Shown: one piece after another, positions 55,212 through 63,119 of the stretch
How the letters are laid out: each line of letters begins with the position of its first letter
Position numbering within the stretch: position 1 is the first letter of the stretch
Assembly: GCF_024707545.1 (NCBI RefSeq)
Contig: NZ_CP062230.1
Coordinates: 1 to 64,000, forward strand
Length of the DNA: 64,000 bases
Source: Mesorhizobium onobrychidis
GTDB lineage: Bacteria; Pseudomonadota; Alphaproteobacteria; Rhizobiales; Rhizobiaceae
Direction: 5' to 3'
The notes under the pieces: generated by a model
Told to the model about the DNA's origin: nothing
Databases searched by the model: none
Seen by the model: the letters and a program-made list of their open reading frames with translations, nothing else
Made by a program: the position numbers and the translations under genes

Positions 55212-55418
55212 ATGGACCTGCTTTTGAAACTCAGGGGAGCATCAGCGGAGGAAAAGAAGCGTGGCGTTGATGCTGCGAAGGCTGTGCTTGAGCGCGCTGG
55301 ACTGACAGCCGAGGAAGCCGCTGACGCTGCATTTGAACTTGAGGGCTGGGATATCGATGGCTTTCCTGAATACCGCACACCGTCGGACGCCGTGTTCGAT
55401 CGAGGTCTATTTCATTGA
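55212..55418 (+). CDS. Small hypothetical protein, 3-prime end at Tn3 remnant
   Basis: A 68-residue acidic, helical protein beginning MDLLLKLRGASAEEKKRGVD. Its C-terminus (DAVFDRGLFH) runs into sequence belonging to a Tn3 transposase remnant starting near 55415, so the gene is probably truncated by that event. No family recognised. Confidence 0.45.
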   Translation: MDLLLKLRGASAEEKKRGVDAAKAVLERAGLTAEEAADAAFELEGWDIDGFPEYRTPSDAVFDRGLFH

Positions 55419-55990
55419 GGCGGCACGGACCGATGTCATCCGCGAGCATTGGGACGAGGTGATGCGCCTGGTTGCGTCGCTGAAAGCCGGTCATGTCGCG
55501 CCGTCGGTGATGCTGAGGAAGCTCGCCGCCTATGAGCGCCAAAACAGGTGGACATCGCCCTCCAGGAGATCGGCAAGATTGAACGGACGTTGTTCATGCT
55601 TGATTGGCTGGAAAATCCGTCGCTCCGTCGCCGCTGCCAGGCCGGGCTGAACAAGAGCGAACAACGCCATGCGCTCACGCAGGCCATCTACACCTTCCGC
55701 CAAGGTCGGATCATCGATCGCCCAGCAATACCGGGCATCCGGCTTGAACCTCGTGATCGCGGCGATCGTCTATTGGAATACGACCTATATGGCCGACGCC
55801 ATTGCGCATCTCCGATCAGGCGGCGAAGCCGTCCCCGACGATCTGTTGGCCGCACATACCTCACCGGTCGGATGGGAGCACATTGCCTTCTCCGGCGATT
55901 TCCTTTGGGATCGGGGCCGCAAAGGCGATTGGCAGAAAGCCGCTCAACCTATTGACGAAACAGCGCGCAGCATGACGGCGTTCAGGCTTC
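55415..55990 (+). pseudogene. tnpA: C-terminal Tn3-family transposase remnant, two frameshifts
   Basis: Three successive frames together reproduce the end of a Tn3-type TnpA: HWDEVMRLVASLKAG and MLRKLAAYERQN in the first, DIALQEIGKIERTLFMLDWL and LRRRCQAGLNKSEQRHAL in the second (from 55548), then QYRASGLNLVIAAIVYWNTTY and SPVGWEHIAFSGDF in the third (from about 55715). The family's final block is complete, but the gene cannot be translated in one frame. CTTAGCG at 55998 resembles the inner edge of a Tn3/Tn21 38-bp terminal repeat, so the transposon end may lie at about 56035. Confidence 0.82.
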
Positions 55991-56140
55991 GTTCCCCCTT
56001 AGCGTTGTTTAGCGGGAAATCAACGCTATGCCCTCTCATTGTTACCGTTGGCAGGATCCGTGGAGTAGTTGTCATTGCTGACATGGGTCCGAGATGAGAT
56101 AAAAAGATCCCGGCGAGTATCCCGGAGACAGGAGGCGGCG

Positions 56141-57115
56141 ATGGCTATGCCGCGTGTGGTAGTGGTCGCGATGCCCTGCAACGAGGTCGTCGACGTGGGT
56201 GGCATCCTCGACGTCTTCTATGCCGTCAACAGCCATACCGGTGCATCCGACGCGGGCTACGCCGTCGAGGTGGTGTCGCCGGTCGAGACTGTCTGTGCCT
56301 GGCCGGGGCTGCGGATCGTCGCCGATCGGTCGTACCGCGCCGTCCGTGCTCCCGTCGACACTTTGATCGTCACCGGGGTCGACGGGCCCGACGACGCGAG
56401 GCGCGACCCGGAGCTCGTGCGCTGGCTGGCGCGCATCGCACCGCGGACCCGGCGGGTGGTCGGGCTCTGTACTGGATCGTTCGTCCTGGCCGAGGCGGGG
56501 CTCCTGGAGGGCCGCAGTGCGACGACGCACTGGGCCTTTTGCGGCGAGCTGGCGCGGCGCTTTCCTGGCGTCAGGGTCCAGCCGGATCCCATCTACGTTC
56601 GGGACGGCGGTGTCTACACATCTGCCGGCGCCACAGCGGGCCTGGATCTTGTGCTGGCGCTGGTGGAGGAGGACTTCGGCCGTCGCGTGGCCCTGGCAGT
56701 GGCCCAGTGGATGGTCATCTTCCTCAAGCGGCCGGGAGGCCAGGCGCAGTTCAGCGTCCAGCTCTCCACGCAGATGGCCGATCGCCAGCCGCTCCGCGAC
56801 ATGCAGGCCTGGGTCCTCGACCATCCCGGCGCCGACCTCTCCGTGGAAGCGCTCGCGCGCCGGGTGAACATGAGCCCGCGCAACTTCTTCCGCGTGTTCG
56901 TGCGCGAGGTGAGCATGACGCCGGGGTGTTTCGTGGAGCGCGTGCGCGTGGAGGCGGCCCGGCGGCTCCTTGAGGAGACATCGCGCGACGTTCCAGACGT
57001 CGCGACCACGTGCGGGTTCAGGAGTCAGGAAACGATGCGCCTGGCCTTTCGGCGAGCGTTGGGAGTGAGCCCGACGGGCTACCGGAGCCGCTTCCGCACA
57101 ACCGCCGTCTCGTAG
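56141..57115 (+). CDS. GlxA-family AraC regulator (DJ-1/PfpI domain + HTH)
   Basis: A 324-residue regulator. The N-terminal DJ-1/PfpI-like domain has its nucleophile-elbow Cys in RVVGLCTGSFVLAEAGLL (about 108-125) and the His of SATTHW. The C-terminal 100 residues are an AraC helix-turn-helix pair (DLSVEALARRVNMSPRNFFRVF; DVATTCGFRSQETMRLAFRRALG). GGAGG precedes the ATG at 56141. The FAD oxidase starts 23 bp after its stop and may be its target or operon partner. Codon use is more GC-rich than the neighbours, pointing to separate acquisition. Confidence 0.9.
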   Translation: MAMPRVVVVAMPCNEVVDVGGILDVFYAVNSHTGASDAGYAVEVVSPVETVCAWPGLRIVADRSYRAVRAPVDTLIVTGVDGPDDARRDPELVRWLARIAPRTRRVVGLCTGSFVLAEAGLLEGRSATTHWAFCGELARRFPGVRVQPDPIYVRDGGVYTSAGATAGLDLVLALVEEDFGRRVALAVAQWMVIFLKRPGGQAQFSVQLSTQMADRQPLRDMQAWVLDHPGADLSVEALARRVNMSPRNFFRVFVREVSMTPGCFVERVRVEAARRLLEETSRDVPDVATTCGFRSQETMRLAFRRALGVSPTGYRSRFRTTAVS

Positions 57116-57138
57116 GAGATTCTCAACGGAGAACAGAG

Positions 57139-58494
57139 ATGATCAAGCAACGCGCGCTCGACGACTTCCGCTCCACGCTTCGTGGCGACGTCCTGCTTCC
57201 CCAGGACGCCGAATACGACGCTGCCCGCCGGATCTTCAACGCCATGATCGACTGGCGGCCAGCCCTGATCGCCCGCTGTGCGAGCGCGGCCGATGTGGTC
57301 GCCTGCATCGGGTTCAAGCGGGCGGAGGCGCTCGAGATCTCCGTGCGGGGCGGTGGGCACAACGTGTCCGGCAAGGCGGTGTGCGATGGCGGGCTGATGA
57401 TCGATCTCGCGCGGATGAAGGGCTGTCGCGTCGATCCCGTGAGGCGGAGGGCCCGCGCTGAGGCGGGCTTGACCCTCGCCGACCTCGACCGCGACTGCCA
57501 GGCTTTCGGCCTGGCCACGCCCACCGGCATTGTCTCCCCAACCGGGATCGCCGGTCTGACCCTGGGCGGCGGCATCGGGTGGCTCGGAGGCAAGCACGGC
57601 CTGTCGTGCGACAATCTCGAATCCGTCGACATCGTGACCGCCGACGGCCGCCTGCTGGTCGCCACCCCCACCGAGCATCCCGACCTCTTCTGGGCGGTGC
57701 GCGGCGGGGGCGCCAACCTCGGCGTGGTCACCTCCTTCGAGTACCGCTTGCACGAGGTTGGACCCGTGGTGGGCGGCGGAATAGCATGGCCGCTTGCCCG
57801 CGCCAAGCACGTGCTGCCCTTCTACGACGAGTTCGCGCGCGCCTGCCCGGACGAGCTGAGCCTCAACGCCGGGCTCTTCACCTTGGAAGACGGTACCAAG
57901 CTGGTCGGCGTCAAGGTCGCGTGGATCGGTCCGCTAGACGCCAGTGAGCGGCTGCTCAAGCCGCTGCGGTCACTTGACAGTCCGATCGCCGACGGCATCG
58001 CTCCCATGGGCTTCGTGGATCTGCAGCGGGGCGGTGACGGCGCGTTTCCACTCGGACGCCGGCATTACTGGAAGGCGAGCTTCCTCCGCCGTCTCGAGCA
58101 GGGCGCGATCGACGTGCTGGTCGAGTTTGCGGCCACCTGCCCCTCGCCGTACACACAGGTCGGCCTCCAGCAGATGCACGGGCAGGCGGCGCGGGTGTCC
58201 CCGACGGAGACGGCGTTCGCGCATCGTCACGACCAGTGGGACTGTCTCATCCTGACGCAGTGGGACGATCCCGCCGACGACGAGCGCAACATTCGCTGGA
58301 CGCGAGAGCTGCACGCCGCACTGCAGCCGTGGGTGGAGGACGCGGTGTACGTGAACGACCTCGGTGACGACGAGACCGACCGCGTTCGCTCCGCCTACGG
58401 CGCCAACTTCGACCGGCTCGTGGCCGTCAAGGCGAAGTACGACCCGGACAACTTCTTCAGGGGCAACCTGAACGTCGCGGAGCATCGCATCTGA
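57139..58494 (+). CDS. FAD-linked oxidase, berberine-bridge-enzyme type
   Basis: A 451-residue flavoprotein of the PCMH/BBE family. The FAD-binding region has VRGGGHNVSGKAVCDGG (about 68-84), with a His placed for covalent FAD attachment, and GGGIGWLGGKHGLSCDNLES (about 142-161) with the second-site Cys. The C-terminal BBE segment is YDPDNFFRGNLNV. Such enzymes oxidise alcohols, sugars or amines using oxygen. ATG 57139 has GGAGAACAG upstream. No signal peptide. Confidence 0.9.
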   Translation: MIKQRALDDFRSTLRGDVLLPQDAEYDAARRIFNAMIDWRPALIARCASAADVVACIGFKRAEALEISVRGGGHNVSGKAVCDGGLMIDLARMKGCRVDPVRRRARAEAGLTLADLDRDCQAFGLATPTGIVSPTGIAGLTLGGGIGWLGGKHGLSCDNLESVDIVTADGRLLVATPTEHPDLFWAVRGGGANLGVVTSFEYRLHEVGPVVGGGIAWPLARAKHVLPFYDEFARACPDELSLNAGLFTLEDGTKLVGVKVAWIGPLDASERLLKPLRSLDSPIADGIAPMGFVDLQRGGDGAFPLGRRHYWKASFLRRLEQGAIDVLVEFAATCPSPYTQVGLQQMHGQAARVSPTETAFAHRHDQWDCLILTQWDDPADDERNIRWTRELHAALQPWVEDAVYVNDLGDDETDRVRSAYGANFDRLVAVKAKYDPDNFFRGNLNVAEHRI

Positions 58495-58581
58495 TGCGCG
58501 AGAAGCACGCATTGGCCTACAACGCAGCAGTCCAGTCCTTCCCGGCAACGCACCGTCAGGCGACCTGAGGTTCGCACGACT

Positions 58582-58680
58582 CATGGCCAAGGTCGAGCGC
58601 GTGCTGATTGCGGGTGGCGGACTGGCAGGCTTGGCGCTGATGATCGCTCGTGCCTTGCCGGGCTGGCGCGCGGGGCCATC
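58582..58680 (+). pseudogene. N-terminal fragment of an FAD monooxygenase
   Basis: The frame starts MAKVERVLIAGGGLAGLALM, the beta-alpha-beta FAD-binding start (GxGxxG-like GGGLAG) of aromatic-ring hydroxylases. It changes to unrelated sequence within about 30 codons and is followed by DUF1403 remnant coding sequence, so the gene is cut short at the join. Confidence 0.6.
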
Positions 58681-58929
58681 CAGGCCATCGACTTGTCCGC
58701 TGAGCTGTCGCGTCGCGCCGAAAAACTGCTGACCGTAGCGCCAACGCTGCGCGCGAAGGGATCGGATGCCGTGATCGACAAACTCTTGTCCGAAGATGCG
58801 GTCGTCGCCTCGGAAAATATTCGCGGCATCAGCGATCGCGGCCTGCGCCGCCTGTTCGACCGGCTTGTCGATCTCGGCGCCGTGCGCGAGTTGTCGGGCC
58901 GGTCCACTTTCCGCATCTATGGATTGTGA
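58660..58929 (+). pseudogene. C-terminal fragment of a DUF1403 protein
   Basis: Reading IQAIDLSAELSRRAEKLL, APTLRAKGSDAVIDKLL and GLRRLFDRLVDLGAVRELSG to the stop at 58929, this is the end of a DUF1403 protein, a family almost always placed directly upstream of a plasmid scpB gene in rhizobia. The N-terminal 200 residues are missing, replaced by the FAD monooxygenase start. The stop lies 3 bp before scpB, the usual spacing. Confidence 0.65.
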
Positions 58930-58932
58930 GCG

Positions 58933-59664
58933 ATGGTGGAGGCAGCAGGCACCACGACGGGAAAAACAAAAGCAGGCAGAGGCCGGCCAGATGGCCACCG
59001 ACAAGGCGACCGCCGTTCAAATGACCATTTGTTTGATCGTGAGCTCGATCATCTGCCGCCTGACATGCGATGGCGCGAATGGATCGGGCGCGTCGAGGCC
59101 GTGGTCTTCGCAGCCGCTGCGCCGGTGTCGCGTGAGACGTTGGCGAAAATTGTCGGCAAAGGCTGCAATCTCATCGACGACATCCGCGAAGAGCTGCGCG
59201 GCAGGCCCTATGAGCTGGTGCCGGTCGCTGGCGGCTGGCAGCACCGGACGCGGCCTGCCTACGCCGATGCCATTCGTGCTGCTTCGGGCACAACTGACCA
59301 GACCATTGATCAATCGCAGTCGGAAGCGCTGGTGCTGATGACGATCGCCTATTTCCAACCAATCACCCGCGGCGAACTTTCGGCTTTCTTCGGCCGTGAG
59401 ATCAGCCGCGACCTGATCGCCAATCTGCGCGGAGCCGGATTCATTGCCTCGGGGCCGCGCAGCCCGACCCCGGGAGCGCCCTACACCTATGTGACCACGA
59501 AGACATTCCTGGCCCACTTCGGCTTCGACACGCTGCGCGACCTGCCCGACGTGGAAAAGCTCGAGGATGCTGGCCTGCTTAACAAGGCCAAGCTGCTCGC
59601 GGATGTTCCAGGGGCACTCGGAATTTTCGGCGGCGATCATCAGGAAGGAATTGGCGATGATTGA
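58933..59664 (+). CDS. scpB: ScpB-like segregation and condensation protein
   Basis: A 243-residue ScpB-like protein. The tandem winged-helix core is visible from about residue 48 (RWREWIGRVEAVVFAAAAPVSRETLAKIVG) through SQSEALVLMTIAYFQPITRGELSAFFG and ISRDLIANLRGAGFIASGPRS, ending with TTKTFLAHFGFDTLRDLPD. The family normally partners SMC and ScpA; plasmid copies like this one in rhizobia are of unknown use and follow a DUF1403 gene, here only a remnant. The N-terminal 40 residues are low-complexity and may not be translated. Confidence 0.88.
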   Translation: MVEAAGTTTGKTKAGRGRPDGHRQGDRRSNDHLFDRELDHLPPDMRWREWIGRVEAVVFAAAAPVSRETLAKIVGKGCNLIDDIREELRGRPYELVPVAGGWQHRTRPAYADAIRAASGTTDQTIDQSQSEALVLMTIAYFQPITRGELSAFFGREISRDLIANLRGAGFIASGPRSPTPGAPYTYVTTKTFLAHFGFDTLRDLPDVEKLEDAGLLNKAKLLADVPGALGIFGGDHQEGIGDD

Positions 59665-59903
59665 CATACAGGCCAAGCATAGCGATCTCGCGAAGATGCC
59701 CCCGGAAGAGCAAGGGGCCGGCCTCACGCAAAGCCGCGCCGCTGCCGTCCCGCGCGTACCGTCAGCGCGCTTCTCAAAGACCCTTATCCAGCCTACTCTC
59801 TACCTACCGGAGGGCAAATGGGTCGCTCATCTGGGACATGACGGCCAAAATCTCAAAGAATTCACCCAGTGGCCACCATGTGGCGTGATAACAGGAGATA
59901 ACA

Positions 59904-60023
59904 ATGGATTTCAACGACAGGCGCCTCTGGTACGGCGTGGCAGCCGTGATCGTGGTGTTGATCGTGATTGCATATGCGGCTGGTTGGTTCGGCGGCACAC
60001 CGCCGCCCGCGCCACAACAATGA
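59904..60023 (+). CDS. Tiny membrane protein (39 residues)
   Basis: A short gene with a strong ribosome-binding site (AGGAGATAACA) before the ATG. The product has one membrane helix, WYGVAAVIVVLIVIAYAAGWF at about 9-29, then a Pro-rich tail ending PPPAPQQ. Similar tiny single-pass proteins with a GTPPPAP tail occur in rhizobia. Too short for most gene callers. Function unknown. Confidence 0.6.
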   Translation: MDFNDRRLWYGVAAVIVVLIVIAYAAGWFGGTPPPAPQQ

Positions 60024-60256
60024 GAGCGATCGGCGCGCGGCAGATTGCGGATGCCGCGCCTCGTGCGACCCAGAGAAATGGTGCCAGAGAGTTCCCAGGC
60101 CGCAGACGGCGTTGTGCCTCGTGCCTTTCCTGGACCGTTTGGCCGTCCATCTCCCAGATCATCACCGTGACCGCGCCCGACATATGCGCATCCACGACAC
60201 GATCGAAGACGTTCATCCAAATCATGGCTTTGGTTCCTCCCGTTCGGACCAAGGGG

Positions 60257-60490
60257 CTAGGTCAGCGCCCCGATGATTGCCATGACCAACGCAGCCACAG
60301 CGGCGACCCCGGCGAGCCGCGCCCAGAAGAGTGTCTGGGTGTTGAATTCGGTATTCCGCCTCTGAAGCTCCGCCCGTGCCTTGAAGGCAGGCGGGGTGTC
60401 GTTGAGGTAAGCAAGCTCGGTCAACTCTTCGTCGGAAAGCTTGCGTGCTTGCTCCTCCATCTCGGCTGAACTGCCGGTTAGTTTTGCCAT
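60257..60490 (-). CDS. Small membrane protein (77 residues)
   Basis: A 77-residue protein with a helical, charged N-terminal part (MEEQARKLSDEELTELAYLND) and one C-terminal membrane helix (WARLAGVAAVAALVMAIIGAL, about 56-76). This looks like a tail-anchored protein. Sequence and composition suggest a real gene; no family is recognised. Confidence 0.65.
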   Translation of the reverse strand: MAKLTGSSAEMEEQARKLSDEELTELAYLNDTPPAFKARAELQRRNTEFNTQTLFWARLAGVAAVAALVMAIIGALT

Positions 60491-61007
60491 AGCTGCCTCC
60501 CGTGCCTCCCAGAAGGCCGAATATTACACCCGTTTGACTGGGAGCGCAGCGGCGTCAAGCGTAACAAGGTCCGACCACATACGGCTGATCCCCGTCATGA
60601 TCACGCGTCTGCGGATTCTTAAAGCGGCTGCTTTTCGGAAATCGACCACCGCTCCGGCGTCCGTGGCGGACCGGGCTAGGCGGTATCGATGCTCGTTTGC
60701 GCGCCGCCTCAGTCGCACGCCGCCACAGGGGATCGCCAAGCGCAGCCTGCCACATAGTCTTCCCGTCGATCACCTCGACGGGAACGGCCTCGAGTTCGAC
60801 ATCGACGACAGCTACACATTTTCCACGCATTCGCCAATTGAACTGGCCGGACCCTTGCGACGCCTCCACGTTTTCGTGAGCGAAGCCCTGCCGGGCATCA
60901 TCGTGATTGGACTTCACCATCCGTTGGAGTCACGCTGACCCCTAGGTATGAGTTGGGTATAGGTCGGAAATGGGTGGGACCAACTATCGTCCGAATAGGA
61001 GGTCAAA
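60491..61007. other. 517-bp region without a convincing gene
   Basis: Overlapping frames exist on both strands. A minus-strand frame at 60555-60920 reads CVAVVDVELEAVPVEVIDG in the middle and could be a remnant, but it lacks a ribosome-binding site and a plausible beginning. I cannot support a gene. AGGAGG at about 60998 belongs to the next gene. Confidence 0.4.
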
Positions 61008-61445
61008 ATGAAACACCAGACGATCGAGCAACTGCAGATCGTCGCCGAGATCGATCAGGCCTACCCGCGCCAGGCCATGTCGCGCAGCGAACGTCTTGAA
61101 CGCTGGGCGGAGCTCCTAGAACGGAAGCCTGACCGGCGCCTCTCGACGCTGCTCCAGACCGAGTATCAGCCGGTTAGAGCACGCGTGGCCATGCGCGGCG
61201 ACAGCTCGCCGATCTCGGTCGCTTTCGAGGATCCGGTCCTCCGCGCCGCCGGGTTGGAAAACGACAGCTACGGCGAAGCGAAGCGATTCTTCGAACTGAC
61301 CGACAGGCAATTGCACGAGGTCATCTGCTATTGCCATTTCGGCGCGACGGTCAACGCGGCAACGGCCGCCCGTCACATCCGTGCAGCGCTTAACGGGAGA
61401 CAGCCCGGCATGTTCGCTCGCTTGCGCGAGGCGTTCGTCGGATAA
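61008..61445 (+). CDS. Hypothetical protein (145 residues)
   Basis: A 145-residue protein with a near-perfect ribosome-binding site (AGGAGG) before the ATG. It begins MKHQTIEQLQIVAEIDQAYP and contains a helical AMSRSERLERWAELLE segment, with VICYCHFGATVNAATAARHI near the end. Proteins of this type are shared by rhizobial plasmids. No named domain; soluble; function unknown. Confidence 0.7.
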   Translation: MKHQTIEQLQIVAEIDQAYPRQAMSRSERLERWAELLERKPDRRLSTLLQTEYQPVRARVAMRGDSSPISVAFEDPVLRAAGLENDSYGEAKRFFELTDRQLHEVICYCHFGATVNAATAARHIRAALNGRQPGMFARLREAFVG

Positions 61446-61610
61446 AGCCGGCGCCATTTCGCAGGATCATTGTTGAAGCGGCTCGCCTGGGCCGGCGGAT
61501 CGCCGTAAATAACAACGGTGGCGTATTCGATCGGCTGAACGCCCCCGCCGAAGCATGGAGCTGTCAGGCCGAAGCAGTATCGAGCGACAAGCCCCCGAAC
61601 GCTCAAGGTC

Positions 61611-61803
61611 TGGTGCTGGCGCGGCCGGGGCTGTCGGCCGAGCTAAAAATCAGCCAGCGCGCGGCGCTCGACCTGGTCGCCGAGCTGGCCGTCCGCGAGG
61701 TGACTGGCCGGGGACGCTACCGGGCGTGGGGAATCGTTTAATACTCCTGTCCGTGCGGCGGTGCTTGCCTCGCCACCGATCTCGGCCGTGCTGCGGCCAG
61801 CTT
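61611..61803 (+). pseudogene. Second, truncated copy of the DUF1612/HTH gene 3-prime end
   Basis: This stretch repeats the final codons, stop and downstream sequence of the RHE_PE00001-type gene (8494-8702) with scattered substitutions and a 4-codon deletion in the HTH. The translation ends LVAELAVREVTGRGRYRAWGIV against LVAELGIREVTGRGRYRAWGIV in the complete copy, followed by the same terminator-like stem. No N-terminal part is present. It is a remnant of a second family member. Confidence 0.8.
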
Positions 61804-61883
61804 TTGGGGCTGTGGGAGACTTCCACATTTGCGCCCGATTAGGTCGGGTTGTATACGGCGCCGACAGGCTCATGCGCAGCGAG

Positions 61884-62309
61884 ATGGGAATGGCAGTCAA
61901 CTTCAGCGAGCTTCTGGAGGCGTTCGAATTCGTGAGCTCCGGCGGAGGCGGCGAAAATACGGCCTATCTGGGCAAGGAGACAGGCAAGATCTACTGGCAT
62001 TCCGACTGGGCGGACGATGTTGAAGAACTGCCTGACGACGTCGAGGACAGCGGGAGATATATCCCCATCCCGGACAAGCGAGAACTCGATCTCGGCAAGC
62101 CGCTGGTGCTGATATTCGCGCGCCACCACCTGCCCGACGATTGCGATAAGGTTCGGGAGATCTTCAGCCGGGCGGGTGCCTATGCCCGCTTCAAGGATCT
62201 GTTGGAGCACAGGGGCGCCGTTGATCGATGGTACGACTTCGGGCAAAAAGCCACGGAAGAAGCGTTGAAGACTTGGTGCGCGGATAACGACATCGAGGTC
62301 AGCGGCTGA
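61884..62309 (+). CDS. UPF0158 family protein
   Basis: A protein of about 141 residues that fits UPF0158: VNFSELLEAFEFVSSGGG at the start, TAYLGKETGKIYWHSDW, YIPIPDKRELDLGKPLVLIFA and FKDLLEHRGAVDRWYDF. The ATG at 61884 (or 61890) gives the family-typical start; the upstream frame covers the DUF1612 remnant. Function unknown; members are short cytosolic proteins. Confidence 0.85.
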   Translation: MGMAVNFSELLEAFEFVSSGGGGENTAYLGKETGKIYWHSDWADDVEELPDDVEDSGRYIPIPDKRELDLGKPLVLIFARHHLPDDCDKVREIFSRAGAYARFKDLLEHRGAVDRWYDFGQKATEEALKTWCADNDIEVSG

Positions 62310-62472
62310 AGTTGAGGTATCAAGCGTCTGGTGTCAGGATGGTTCCGATGACTGGCCCTGCGGAGCGACGGTTGCAATGCGGACAATGCAGACCTTCGTA
62401 AGAGAAGGGGCAATCGGTTTCGCGGCCCGATGCGGTCACTCGGATGTGGATGCGTCGTTGTGTCTACCCGGG

Positions 62473-62884
62473 CTAACGAATCAACTGGCTGTCCCAGACT
62501 TGGAAGAGCAGCTCCTTGAGCTTGGCGAATCGAGCCCGCCCAAGCTCGGCGCGCCATTCGCGTTCGATGTCGCGGAGGGTGTCGTGGACTTTCGCGTAGG
62601 CTGAGCGTCCACGTTCCGTTAAGTGGACAGCGCGCGCGCTCCTCGTCAGGTGAGTCGGACCGCTCGATATAGCCGTATCCTTCAAGGCTCCGGAGCAGCT
62701 GGTTCATCGCCTGCTTGCTTATTCCAGCACGCTCCGCGAGGAGGCTTGGGCGCATTGCGAAGACGAGTGTTGGCCAGGGTCTCGGAAGGCGCCTATCGTG
62801 ACCCTTTGAAAAACCCGGAAAGAGCAGCTGGATCAGGCACTTGAGCGTTCCGGTGCTCGGGGTCACTGTTCGGTGCGATTTCAC
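62473..62884 (-). pseudogene. MarR-family regulator with a frameshift in a GC run
   Basis: The minus strand reads RPSLLAERAGISKQAMNQLL and LEGYGYIERSDSPDEER, the MarR winged helix and wing, in one frame. The protein then continues as AVHLTERGRSAYAKVHDTLR and REWRAELGRARFAKLKELL in another, ending at 62473. The change happens inside a run of alternating G and C at about 62630-62640. One GC dinucleotide more or less would restore a regulator of normal length. Confidence 0.75.
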
Positions 62885-62985
62885 AGCTTGGGCTTGGCAG
62901 GGAAATACATAATTACATCAGGACGCGTCTTTCCGAGATGCTTTGAGTGTGGCGTTCAAGCCGCGCCAATCCTGCGCCTGGACGA

Positions 62986-63105
62986 TACGCGCAACAGAGG
63001 GAGCCCTATGCGCAATTATTGTTGCGCATAGCTTTGAAAGTTGCGCGTAGATGTGGTTTAATTGCGCATAGAGGGTTACGCGCAACCTGCGCGGTTTACG
63101 CGCAA
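62986..63105. repeat. Seven copies of TAYGCGCAA upstream of fic
   Basis: The 9-mer TA[C/T]GCGCAA or its complement starts at 62986, 63007, 63022, 63041, 63062, 63077 and 63097 (orientations + + - - - + +). The second and third copies form a perfect palindrome CTATGCGCAA-N6-TTGCGCATAG. The last copy ends 14 bp before the GTG start of the Fic gene. This looks like a cooperative operator for the Fic gene or an iteron set. Confidence 0.75.
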
Positions 63106-63119
63106 CAAAGTGAGGTCAG

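Noticed and set aside
57970..59004. 344-codon minus-strand frame across the oxidase end and DUF1403 remnant
   Set aside because: No domain, no ribosome-binding site, and opposite to well-supported genes.
59567..60469. 300-codon plus-strand frame after scpB
   Set aside because: It overlaps the tiny membrane gene and the minus-strand membrane gene, and its middle is Arg/Cys-rich noise.
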